Shown: piece after piece, positions 22,460-34,115 of the stretch
Layout: the number at the start of each line of letters is the position of its first letter
Numbering within the stretch: the first letter of the stretch is position 1
NCBI GenBank assembly: GCA_023374025.1
Contig: SIJG01000177.1
Span: 47,446-111,445 of the forward strand
DNA length: 64,000 bases
Source of the DNA: Heterodera schachtii
Lineage: Eukaryota; Nematoda; Chromadorea; Rhabditida; Heteroderidae
Reading direction: 5' to 3'
The notes under the pieces: generated by a model
Database searches by the model: none
Told to the model about the DNA's origin: nothing
The model's input: the letters and a program-made list of their open reading frames with translations, nothing else
Position numbers and translations under genes: made by a program

Positions 22460-23086
22460 TTTTTGCATGAGAATTAACGAAGGCCCTGTTCACTTAAATG
22501 GACCACACAAGATAATTCTTGGTCTCTCTTAAGGGGAATAAAAGGCCCACATTTTATCATGGATAAAACCCAAAAAATTACCCCTGAACCAGACATAAAG
22601 TTCCAAACATCCAAAACACTGTTCCTGATTTCATCAAAAAGGTCATTATCGGGCATAAGCTACCATTTGGACTAAGGCTTTATGCCAAGCCAAAGAATTT
22701 CATCTGAGTAACTATTTTTATGCATTTGACACCTTGTAGCCCTCAAAATCTATGAAATTTGACTAATTTCGAAAATCGCCCGAAATCTTGTGAAATAAAA
22801 ATAATTTTTAATAGCAGTCAATCACATCTGAAAGAGCAAATTATGTTAGCTAATTATATGGTTTTAGTTAAATAGAAACCTTTATTAATTTTGTAAATTA
22901 ATGCCCGAAAAAATATTTTCCAAGTTGCGTGCCTTAGGGGTTTCCCCCCATTTCATAGACCCATAACTTTTTTATATAGATGGTAATAAAATTGGCTTTA
23001 CATATCTAAGAAATGAATAATAATAGTTCATTTTTCTATTTATCTAAATTAATGCATTTTCATTTTGACTCGGTGCGAAATTTTAT
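22460..23086. other. higher-GC stretch of unknown nature
   Basis: Less A+T-rich than the surroundings and adjoining a dispersed element to its right. It may be an extension of that element. The 60-residue minus-strand frame at 22474-22656 has no recognised domain. Confidence 0.3.
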
Positions 23087-23473
23087 TCATTGAAATCAAT
23101 GATTTATTATAACTCTCGTTTTGATGTTTTTTTTCTGACCTTAGAGACAGTAATTACCACTGTTTTCATGCTTATTTTAAAGAACTATGTTATGCCATAT
23201 TCTCGACGAGAATTCATTGTTTTGCTATACTTAGTTCGGTTGTTAGAATTTTTTTATTCTCTAAGCACAGTGAACTTTTGGCGCCAAGAATGGGTCACAA
23301 TTTTTGATGGTTCCATTATTTCATTGAGAAAATGGTATTTTTTTTTATAATTCAGAGTGCTTTAAAGAGAATTGAATGGGCTTCAAAATGAGCATAAAAA
23401 GATTAAAATCGGTTTACTGGTTTATTAGATATTAGAAATTTATAGTGGTGCAAGACTTATTTGTCACCCTGTA
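23087..23473 (-). mobile_element. TACAGGGTGACAAATAAG element, copy 1
   Basis: On the minus strand this starts TACAGGGTGACAAATAAGTC at 23473. Over about 390 bases it matches copy 2 at 49866-50250, which lies in the opposite direction. Shared blocks include AAGCCCATTCAATTCTCTTTAAAG and TTTGGCGCCAAGAATGGGTCA (each given in part elsewhere). Divergence is roughly 15-20% by eye. A TACAGGGTG end is typical of Tc1/mariner-like terminal repeats, but no transposase or opposite terminus is visible. The 86-residue plus-strand frame across it is not conserved in copy 2. Confidence 0.6.
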
Positions 23474-25221
23474 CATACTTAATTTCTTAGCAGTTTTATT
23501 ATTGTGTTTAGTTACGTTCTTTGTAGTATTATTTAATATGATTACTTTAATAATTTATTTGACTTAATTACTTCACAGATTTTGATGTAATAAGTGAGAG
23601 TTGATTTCAGATTCATAATCAGCGTTCTAAAAGAACCGTAAAGACATATTTTTGGACCTTTTTTTTTAAAAAAATTTTCCACTCAAAAATCCTGTTGTCC
23701 CGCATCCCAAAATTGGTTTTATTTTAACATCAATTCACAAAAACGGTGATAAAATATGAAACAAAATTTATTTGGTAGAGCAAATATTGCGGATTTTATG
23801 AATATTTAAATATATCTTAGAACCTTTTTTGAAGTGAGTTATGAATTAATTCTGTAAAATTAAATTTTTTCAGAAATCCTGGCTTAACTTTCTGATTTTC
23901 AGAAAAAGGAAATACAAGTAAACTTTCAATTCTCCCGATTTTTCTGCATTTTTTAAGATTTAAATGAGAAGGACCATTCTTAGGGTAGTTATGAATTTTT
24001 TTATTTTTGCTCGGATATTCGAGGCCTAAAAATTTGTTTAAATTTCGAAAAACTTTCTACAATCACAAAATATCGGAAACTCAAAATAGTGCATATTCTT
24101 CCTCAGCACCCTAAACTAGACAAGAAAAATATTTTTGGAAAATAAATCGCGCGAATGGATCCGCAGGCTTTGCGAGGGCTTATGCATTACCGGAACATGC
24201 TTGGCACCCCATCTCTCCCCCAACCCACGCCCACACGATCCCCAAAATTTTTTTTTGAGGCAAAAAATGTTTATCAAATAAAACAATGGGGTCCCAGCAA
24301 TGGTCTCAAATACTTTAAAAGATAAAATTTATCAATCTTTCTTGTTTACACGAGAATTTCAAAAATTGTTAATTTTTCAAAAATAAAATAAAAATAGTTC
24401 TCAGAGTTTTTTGGCTTTTTCAATATCTAAGCCCACTATGTAGGTTGGATTCAGTGTTTTTAGTAATAAACTGGAATTTAAATATTTATTAACTTTTTTA
24501 AATGTAATTAATTTAAAATTATGCAAAAGATCTTCTATATGAATAATTCATCAATTTCCTTTATTCATGGCCTTTGTAAAATGTAATAATATTTATTTCC
24601 TTTAGTGTAGCATTTTAATAATTTATTAAATACTTTTAAATTATTTTTAATTATAAAATAATTGCCTATTTAAAAAAAAATTTTTGATAAAAAATTTATA
24701 ATTATTTAGTTTAACTGTTTTTTACACTTAATTCTGGTATTTTTTTTTACAAAATTTCTATTATTAGAAAATTTGTTTTTTATTTTTATAAGGGTTAGAT
24801 TTATTTACATCTGATAAAATTTAATAAATATATATTAAATTTTTAAATAAATTTTATTTCATATTATTATCGTCATCCGGCTTATATAATTTTTTATTTT
24901 ATCATCTTTTTAATTTATTTTTTATTTTTGTAAAAATTATTTTAAATTAATGATTAAATTAAAATGAAGTTGATAAAAAATATGAGATCGCTATACTTTT
25001 AGGGAAAATTTAAATTTTTTTTCTTTTTGTTATAGTCCCTTTTATTATACTTTTGGGTGGAAGAAAAACCGTTTTTATTTTATTTATTTTAAATTTTTCC
25101 TTAAATGCAAAATGTTGACGACATTTATTATAGACAAGCGAATAAATAATTTTACAAAAGAAAATATAAATAAAGGTTTAAAAATTATTAGTCGCATATC
25201 TGGGCACATTAAATGGTAGTG
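23474..25221. other. gene-free DNA with one GC-rich patch
   Basis: A GC-rich patch at 24145-24240 (GAATGGATCCGCAGGC, CCCCAACCCACGCCCACACG) has a plus-strand frame of about 48 codons without any recognised motif. The rest is A+T-rich. Confidence 0.35.
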
Positions 25222-25519
25222 TTTATCAGTTAAATTAATTTATTTTAAATCTTTGTTTACTTAAACATTCTTTTTCTATTTTTATTTCATTAAATCATTT
25301 AATTGTTGCATCTTTTTTTAAAACCGACATAATAAATATTTTTAGAAATGGCTATTTTTATTATTACTTATTTATCAGTTAAATTAATTTATTTTAAATC
25401 TTTGTTTACTTAAACATTCTTTTTCTATTTTTATTTCATTAAATCATTTAATTGTTGCATCTTTTTTTAAAACCGACATAATAAATATTTTTAGAAATGG
25501 CTATTTTTATTATTACTTA
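25222..25519. repeat. perfect 149-bp tandem duplication
   Basis: Units at 25222-25370 and 25371-25519 appear identical by reading, starting TTTATCAGTTAAATTAATTT. Identity over 149 bases in such decayed DNA points to a recent duplication or an assembly artefact. Confidence 0.9.
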
Positions 25520-28365
25520 ATAAAAAATATATTATTTATTTATTTATTTAAGTTATATTTTTGTTAATTATTTTATTTTGTTTCATTTCATGTGGAGTAC
25601 AAGTCAAAATGTCTACATAATTCACGCAGATTTTTTTCCAGAAATTTTTTTATGACTATAATTCGTTTATTAATAACTTTATATATTCACACAATTAATT
25701 ACTTCTTTTTTTAAATTTATTATCAAATTAAATTTTATGTAATAATTAAATTTAATTTGTAGGTCAAAAATATTTTGACTCTTTTTAAAGGCCAGAAGTT
25801 TTAGAATTTTTAAATTCCTATTTATATTTTTTTCTTTCAGTTCTAATTTGTAAGATTCATAACCATAATTTAAAAATATTATTTTCCATAAACTTTAAAT
25901 TAAGCAATGTTTTAATGTTTTATTATATTGAATGCATTTATGATTCTGTTAATATTATTCATTTTTAATACGAAAAACCAAAATTTTGGTTTGATAATTA
26001 AAAAAAATGATCATGAATATTTTTACGGGAATTTTCGGTGTCAATTACCACGAATATGACATAAATTTCTGCCAAACTCTGAATTAATTAACAAAATTCA
26101 AAAAAATTTCGATCTTTGTTCGAATTTGGATTAGTGACCGGAAATGGGCAAATTCGGTATCAGATTTAATTATAGCTTATTTTAAATTCAATTGTCTTGG
26201 CTCTTTCACTTTCTTTTCATTTACGAAACTTCCAAAATGTTTTTTTTTTATATAAATTGTTTTTGCATAGTTCTTTTTATCCACAAAAAAGAATATTCAT
26301 ATCCACAAAAAACTCAGTGATTGGTAAAATATTTAATTTAATTATAAATTAGTGACAATGAATTTGATTCTTTTTTCAATTTTAGTGTGAAATTTCATGC
26401 TTTTTTTTTTTTTGCATTTTCTTCCCATAAATGACAAAAGAAATTTGTGCAAAAAATTTAGATGAAAATGTTTTTTCTTTTTAATTAATATTTAATGTAA
26501 TTTTTTTTATTAAAAAAAATTATAATTTTGGGACTATATCAATTTATAAAAAAATAAAATTTAAATATATTATTAAACATTTGTTTATCAATCATTTTTT
26601 TGATGCCATAAAGTCCACCTTTCGTTTGATAAATATTTTCATTTAATTTTCTTTATAAATATAAAAATAAAAAATTTCATGAAAGATATTTTACGAAAAA
26701 TTCATAAGTAAAAATGAAAATTATTGTTTAATAAAAAAAGACCAGTAAATTCGAATTATTTTATTTTGAAATTTTAACAAATTATTATTTTAGCTTTAAT
26801 TACTTTTTTTTTGTTTAGATTTACAATTAATTCTTTTTGCTGTTTACTCTCATGATGGATTTAGTCGTACTTTTAGTCGTATTCGCTTCGTTAGATTATG
26901 ATGACAAATAATTAATTAGTACAATTTAAAAAAGAATTTCATTTTAGTTAATTTTCTTTTGTTATTGTTATCCAATTGACTTAATTTCTCGCAATTAACA
27001 AAAAAAATTAGAAATTCAAATTTTTTAAATATACAGTTTTTTTGATTTTTATATTAAATTTCTTAGATTGGTAATTTTTTCATTAAACTTTCTTAAGATT
27101 TTTTCAAAATATCTTCCTTTTTATCGTTTTGTTTTTATAAAAAGTGCATATATTCAATATTTGTTTAAATAAACTTAAATAATGGATTTAAACATTGTTT
27201 TCCATTGTATGAATTCCTCCAAGGAATCGATGATCCATTGGCTAACAAATTTGTCTATCAATTCTGTTGATAACGTTTTGCATTTTTTAAATTGTTCTTT
27301 TTCTCGTTTATTAATTTTATTTGATTTCCATATAAATGTAATTGTTTTTATTTTCCATCTTTAAATAATTATAATTTGGATTTTTAAATTTCGCTCATCA
27401 TTTAGAAAAATTAATTAATGATTTTTAATTGGATTTTGCAGAATAAAATAATAAATATTTATTTTATGAGATTATAAATATAATCAAATTAAGAATTGGG
27501 TTCTTTATGATTTTTTGATAAAATATTGTTTTTAATTATTATATTAATTTTAATTACATGAAGATTATGTCACACTAACATTTCTATTTTTTCATCATAA
27601 ATTAAAATTTGTTTTTTTCAAAAAAATATATTTTTTTTGATGTAAATTTATTTTTAAATAAATTAACAAAAACATTTTTTTAAGAAATGAATTAATTAAT
27701 TCAATTATTCTTGTCCTGTATCTTAAAATTTTGTTGTTTTAGTATGAAGAATATTTTGACTGAAATTATTATTAATTAAATTATTTTCACTTTTGATTTT
27801 ATTATTATTACTAAAAATAATATATTAAGGCTGAATTAGTTTATTTTATTTTATTTATATAAACATTTTTTTAAATAAACTTTAAAAAAAAAATAATACT
27901 GATTGATAAGTTAATATTATTAGTCACATTAAAATTAAATATAAACGAATTTTTATTATAAAATATGTTTTAGATTTTTTTAAAGATAAAAAATTTCCAA
28001 GGTAATAAAATAAAAAAAAATAAAAAATGATACCTTATAAAGGCAGAGATGTATCTATTAAATCCAATTAAAAAGGATATAACAAAATAATGAATAACGA
28101 AAAAATAAGGTTTGTTAAGATTTTCCTAAATCATCATTCATATTTGTCATTATATTATATTAATTATTTAATAACTAAAAAGTTATTAATTAATTATTCA
28201 ACTAATTGTATTAATAAATTTACAATCTCTTAAAATGGTCCCAACAAATAGACTACAGATGGCAGGAGTTATAAAAGTGGAGTGAAATAAATTAATTATT
28301 CACAAAATAATAATAATAATTTAACTATAGGGTTAAATCTAAAAAAAAAATATTCGTTCACACTA
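25520..28365. other. gene-free T-rich DNA
   Basis: Strongly T-rich on the plus strand up to about 27.8 kb. One GC island at 26815-26925 is listed separately. The 60-residue frame at 27182-27364 has no recognisable motif. Confidence 0.4.
26815..26925 (+). repeat. GC island sharing sequence with 40603-40700
   Basis: Reads CTTTTTGCTGTTTACTCTCATG and then ends GTATTCGCTTCGTTAGATTATG (each part shortened). The minus strand at 40603-40690 has CTTTTTGCTGTTTGATCTCATG and GTTATTCGCTTCGTTCAATTATT at the same spacing. The minus strand at 37530-37560 has CTTTTTGCTGATTATTCTCATG. After the ATG, this copy encodes a 19-residue hydrophobic peptide (26852-26911), MMDLVVLLVVFASLDYDDK. It may be chance. Confidence 0.45.
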
Positions 28366-28582
28366 GAGCTGAGCGGGACCGGGACCGGGGCGGGAAATCC
28401 CGGTTTTTCAGGTCCCGGTCCCGATTCCGGTTTTTGGAAAAACAGCTAGTCCCGGTCCCGGCGGGACTAAATTAAGCACTGGTAAGAATGGGGGTCTAGT
28501 GAGAACAGAAAGGGAATTGGTGAGGAATGAGAAATTTTAGAAAAAATAAATAATTTCTTTATTTCTTTTACAGCATTTGTTC

Positions 28583-28693
28583 ATATGCATAAGTGGTCAA
28601 GTGGCTAAACCTTTTGATTTTCATTATTTCTCTCTTGGGTTCAATCCCCCGATTGAACAGGAAGTTTTTTTGTAATTTCTTTACCATTATTTT
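28583..28693 (+). mobile_element. tRNA-like SINE insertion, with uninserted counterpart
   Basis: Has an A box TGGTCAAGTGG (28594-28604) and a B-box-like GGGTTCAATCCCC (around 28637-28649). The related element at 51295 lacks this stretch: its GTTCAATTGAAATTTAATT corresponds to GTTCA before and ATTGAATTTAATT after the insert. About 105-110 bases were therefore inserted into this copy. The tRNA fold is imperfect. Insertion borders are known only to within a few bases. Confidence 0.6.
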
Positions 28694-28779
28694 AATTGAA
28701 TTTAATTAATAAAATTATCAACTTAAAAATTATTTTTTTTTCATTTTTGAAGAACCTAAACACACAAATTAACCAAATA

Positions 28780-28920
28780 TTTGGTATTTTTTTGACAAAT
28801 TCTGTTAACAAATCTCACTCAAAATTTCAAAATTTTCCGGCGGCGCCTATCGGCACCGCCGGACCCCGCCCCGACCCCAATTTTCCAAAAAAGTTTTTTC
28901 GAAAAAACAGCGTCACAAAA
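28780..28920 (-). repeat. GATA stem-loop repeat, copy 2
   Basis: On the minus strand CCGGCGGTGCC, GATA, GGCGCCGCCGG at 28837-28862: 11 pairs with one G-U. It is followed on that strand by AAAATTTTGAAATTTTGAGT, and GATTTGTTAACAGAATTTG, sequences shared with the copies at 51.7 kb and 61.9 kb. Confidence 0.7.
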
Positions 28921-31349
28921 ACAGCGATTTAAGAAATTGTTAATATTTTAAAAAATCCAGAATTTTGGGACCCAGAAAATTACAAGATCCCCCCCTGAAA
29001 TGAAAATTTTTAAAAATTTTACTCGAATTCGTCCCCCAAAAGGAAAATACAAAATTTTATGGGTACATTTTTGATTATTGGCAATTTTCGTAACAAAGTG
29101 CACTCAAATTTTCAAATTTTTTTTCAAAAAATTTTCTTTTGGAAAAATTCCCGGTTGGTCCCGGTCCCGGCTTTTCTCGTGGTCCCGATCCCGGTCCCGG
29201 ACGAAAATCGAGGTCCCGGTACCGGTCCCGACTTTTCTGGTGCCGGCAAGTCCCGGTCCCTGTTTTTGTCAAAAATCCCGGTCCCGCTCAGCTCTAATTT
29301 AAACCTAAAGTTTATTATAATTATCAAAAATTTTATAAAGGGCGTTGTTTAACCGCTTAAAGCGCCAAATGAAACTTAAACTCAAAACTTATCTATAAAA
29401 AAAATATAATATTTATTAAATAATATAACATAAAATTGGACTATACCTTTTTTATATCAAAAAACAAGGAAAACAGCTCCCTTTAATTAATAAATGTTTA
29501 AAAAATATACAAGATATAAAAGTTTAATTTAAATTTTTAATTTTTCTGGACAAATTATTTTGATCATTTCGCATAATATTTAAAATTTAAGTAATTTTAC
29601 ATTTTCTTTAATAATTTTGAAACTAAAATTTCAAAGAGCATAAAATGTAAAAATAGTTTCAAATAATTGTAAGAATATATTATGAGATTATACAGAAAAT
29701 AAACTGACAAATTTATTGAGAAAGCCAAAAAAACATAAGAAAATCTCGGCACTTTTTCTTTTAGATATAAATTTATCTTTATCAAAATATTCTCGAAGTT
29801 TGCGTTCTCTCAATTTTACTAAATTTTGTTTACCAGAAAAAGCCACTAAAAGGGATTAATTCATAAAAATAAAAAAAGTAATACAAATGAAAATTAATTT
29901 ATTGGCTATCACTAAAAGATTAAAAATGATAATACTTATAAAAACAATGCTATACAAATGATACTAAAAATAAAATAAAAGCTAAAGATAATAACAAAAA
30001 AAAATATAAAAAATACCACTTAAAATTTATTTGAAAAAGATAACTTATAAATTAGCAACGAATCAAATTGGAAAGAAAAATTATAATTTATTTAAGGTTA
30101 ACAAAAATCAAAATATTATACGTAATTAAAAAATAAAAATACCAATTTATAAACATAAAGTTTATTCATTATTAATGATTTTATAATAAAAGCATCAATT
30201 AGAAAATGTACAATGTCCATTATTCCAACTATTATAATTTAGTATAATTAATTATTTAAATGAAATATATTTTGGAAAACAAATAAAATGAAAAAATTTC
30301 AAAAGATAACTAAAGTACAATAACATTTTTGTTCAACTAATAGTTTAGATTTAAATTTGCTTCTTTTTTTAACTTTCGATTTATGGTTTCGCTGTTTTTT
30401 ACAAGAAAATGTTATTTTATTAAAGTTCTGTTCAAAATTATGAATTAAATAATTTTTTCTTTCTTTAATTTTCTCTTGCTAATTGGGTTTCAAATAGAAT
30501 AATCATAAGAATAAAATAATTACATAAGAAATTTTCATTCAAATTATTGAAATAAAAGAAGTATTTTATTTAATTTTAATAAACCAAATTTTTAAAAAAT
30601 ATGCAAACAAAACTGGTTATTAAAAATAATATCTATTTGTGGAAATGCGTCAATTTGCGACCAAAAGAATATGAATAAATTTATTAATACAATTATTGGT
30701 GCATAACTTTTTTATATTCAACATCTTATAGTATATTGCAAAAACAAATAACAGCATATATAAATTGATATTCCAACTATTATAATTTAGAATAATTAAT
30801 TATTTAAATGAAATAGATTATACAAAAATTAATAAATTAAATATTTTAAACCTTTATTTTAAAAATTAAATTTAAGCATCGTAAAAATAATTTAAGACAA
30901 AATATGATGAAGGATGAGTCAACCATTGAGTCGTGAATTATTGTAACTTAGAATATTTAAATCTAAAATGAATTCGTTTTGTGTGTCATATCCTAAAATA
31001 AAAAAAATACCAAAAATAAAATATTTTTGTTTTTAAGAGAAAGCACCAAAAACACCTAAACATATGTCACAAAAAAAAGCACTGACAAATGAGAAATGTT
31101 TGCAGAATAGAGCTTCATTCTGCTAGTAGAACAGCAAAAATAATGAAAATCCAAATTAATAAATATGAATCAACAAAATTAAAAAAATATTTTCAATATA
31201 TAAGTATAAAAATAGTGATAAAAACGGACCCAAATAAATTTAAAAAATATCTTTATAATCTTTAAAATTTAAAAAATTAATTAAATTGAAAATGAATAAA
31301 TCAATTGCAATTATTAATAAAAAGAACCAAAAAAATTGAACCCATCTAA

Positions 31350-31427
31350 ATCGACGTCGAAGCGGTTTTACAACACGAGAGTAAAAAGTAAAAAAAGAAT
31401 AATTGTTTGACTCTAAGCTAAAAAATT
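31350..31427 (-). repeat. recurrent GC-island repeat, copy 3
   Basis: On the minus strand it reads TTTTTTAGCTTAGAGTCAAA, then CAATTATTC, TTTTTACTCTCGTG and a middle with CGCTTCGACGTCG. It aligns with the copies at 3022 and 19883. Confidence 0.5.
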
Positions 31428-34086
31428 AAGCAATAAATAATAATATAAATTATTTAGCATTATTAATATAAATACAATAAAAACTTAAAAATTCTCAAGT
31501 TTATTTATTATTATTTAAAAATGTATTCGATAAATTATAATTTGACAAGAAAATCATTCTCAACAATTAAACTAATAAATAATTAGAAGGATTAATTAAA
31601 CAAAAAAATCTAAAAATACCACAATTATTTAGTTTAAATAAAAGATATAGAAAATATAGGCCAATAATCTATATACTTAAAAAAGTTAGATCAAAATATG
31701 ATTATTAAAATTTAAAAAACATTTTATAAAATAAATAAATCTTTGAATAAAATTTGCATTATTTCAAAATTAATTTAAAAAATAATTTACAATTTGTTAA
31801 AAATCAACGTTTTTTATCCTAGATTATTTCTTAAATCAAACATTAACCATAATAATTGAAATCTATTTGGGTATAAATACAGAATATAACATTTTAAATA
31901 AAAATAAATTAAAAAAAAATAAAATTATGCATATACTTTTTTTCAAGATTTTCTAATATAGAATGGATATATTTTTATAATTATTTTTTGGTTAAATGCA
32001 TTTAAAAGATTTTATAAATAAAATATTATTTAAAAGACGAAAGAAAATTATTTACTTTATACAATTAAAACTTTCTCAACGTTGAATTCAACAACAACAT
32101 TTATTTCGTCAACATGAGAACTAATTTTAATAAGATTTATACAAAATACTAAACAAATAATTCTTTGAAAATATTTAAAGATAATTTATTTTCAAAAATA
32201 CAATTTAACCTTGGACATGGAATATTTTCTAATGTCATATTTCTGTATTTTCATTAAGATATTTTGTTGGATTTTATATAATTATTTTAAAACATGCTTG
32301 CTTTTTTTCTTATGATATACTAAATACTGACTGAGTGATGAATTATAATAATTTTAATATATAAGTATTTTAATTCATATAAATAGTATTCTTAAAAACC
32401 AATGATGATTGTAGAATTTATATAAATAATAATTATTAATTTTCTGTTCAAAACTATCCTAATTAATGAAATGATTTGGAAAAAACTTTATAACCTTTTC
32501 CATTAATAATTTGTATTTTAAATGGTATATATAACTGTTAAATATTTATTAGGTTAAAATGATTAATTAATATAATGTTTTGGAACTATGAAAAATTTTA
32601 AAATAGCCACTCCACTTTATATTTAATGTATACATAATTTTTTTTTTAATTGACAATATACATTACAATTTAAATTAAGCATCGAAATTAATTTTCCCTA
32701 TAATATTTTCATTCTTGTGCTCTACATACAACATACAACTCACTTGATACTGCAGCTCATGTAGGCACTATTTCTTGTTTTCGGCTTTATTTTATTTTTA
32801 AAATGAATTTTCATTGAGTTCAATCAAATCAAAGATTTTAATTATGTTTTGAATTTTACTTCTTATCATTCCATTAATAATGATTCTTTTATAATTTTAT
32901 TTTTATTTTAAAAAGACATTTTAGAGTATTCATATTTGCCTTAAAGTTTCTCACTTTTATATTTTAGTTTAAAATATACAAAAAGAATAATGAATAAGGA
33001 TTTTGATTTTCCATATGTGCTTTTATCTTTAATTGACATTTTTTAGTATAAAAGAATTTATTTTTCAATATCGAAATTAAATTATCTTTTTAAAAAATGT
33101 ATTTCACTTAAATTATTATTGTTTTTTTAGTTTTAGAGTCAACACTTTATTTCTATAAATGTACAAAATCAACAAAAAAAGAATGACAAAACATTATCAA
33201 ACATTATCAATTTGATGCAAAAATAACATATTGAAATGTTTGGTTTTTTTCAATTTTCAAAATTTTCAATCCTTTTAAAAATTATTTTTCCTTTGAATTT
33301 TTGAAAAGCAATGGATTAATGTTTTTTTTCTTTTAAAGTTTTTAATATTTTTTCATCCGTTTTCATATCCTTGAAATGATCATAGCCTTCCAAACTTTAA
33401 CCTTTATGGCTTCTTGCTTTGTGATATTTCTTGAATTTTATAAATATTATTATAATATTATTTTTATTTACTTCGGTATTTTTCCTTTTTAGCCAAATTG
33501 ATCGGCGCACTATAATGTTCTTTAAGTTGAATATGTTTATATATATTTTATATTAATTTTTATCTAAAATATTATTATTAAAATATACAGCTTTTTATAT
33601 TGTTAATTTATTTATATTTAATATAATATTATTTTTATTAAAAAAATCTTGTTGAGAAGTTGGCGTTTGGATTCAGTATGCTTCGTCCTTTTGGCCATAA
33701 ATTTTTGATTGCAGGTTAGTACAAAATAACTTACACCTATCGACTAATATCAAGTAAATAAAAAATAAATATATAAATAGTTTATATGTAAAATTTTTTC
33801 AATAAAATTATTTTGTATTTCAACCATTTGCTATTTTTCTTCGCTTATTTAATGGAAATCATCACAAAATCCTTAATTTGTTAATTATTGTGAAAGAATT
33901 TAAATTAAATTTAATTCTTATCACAAAAATAAAATTTTCTTTCACATTGTCACTAGATTTTTTGGGCCATTCATTCTGTACTTGTTCGCCTTCATCTTTA
34001 GATTTATTAAAATAAGGTTTGTTTTTATTATTTTAATGGTTTTTTTTTTCATTGAACTTTAGCTGATCAATTAAGTTAATTTAAAT

Positions 34087-34115
34087 TAGAGCTGGACAAA
34101 AAGCCCCCCCCCCGC
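34087..34115 (+). mobile_element. solitary TAGAG-type terminus
   Basis: TAGAGCTGGACAAAAAGCC followed by a C10 run. The first eight bases match the TAGAGCTG end of the 28.4-kb element. No partner end was found. Confidence 0.3.

Larger units (their letters stand above)
28366..29294. mobile_element. 929-bp TAGAG-type element with ACCGGGA repeats
   Basis: The terminal inverted repeat GAGCTGAGCGGGACCGGGA is perfect over 19 bp at both ends, each abutting TA (28364-28365 and 29295-29296). Behind both ends are arrays of GGTCCCGG/CCGGGACC, probable subterminal binding repeats. The 8-bp flanks GTTCACAC and ATTTAAAC agree at five positions. The interior holds a GATA stem-loop (28837-28862) and a tRNA-like insertion. 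A second, right-truncated copy is at 51295-51780. The open frames inside (for example 29059-29352) read through the repeats and are not genes. Confidence 0.8.

Noticed and set aside
22474..22656. 60-residue minus-strand frame
   Set aside because: No motif recognised, and it adjoins repeat sequence. Kept only as an unexplained higher-GC stretch.
23090..23350. 86-residue plus-strand open frame
   Set aside because: It lies in the TACAGGGTGACAAATAAG element, and the matching copy at 50 kb does not keep the frame.
27182..27364. 60-residue plus-strand frame
   Set aside because: Composition is typical of T-rich DNA (Phe, Leu, Ile, Asn). No splice context or motif.
28696..29352. Several 65-97-residue frames on both strands
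   Set aside because: They cross the ACCGGGA/GGTCCCGG arrays and the terminal inverted repeat of the 28.4-kb element. Pro/Gly/Arg/Ser-rich words follow the repeats.
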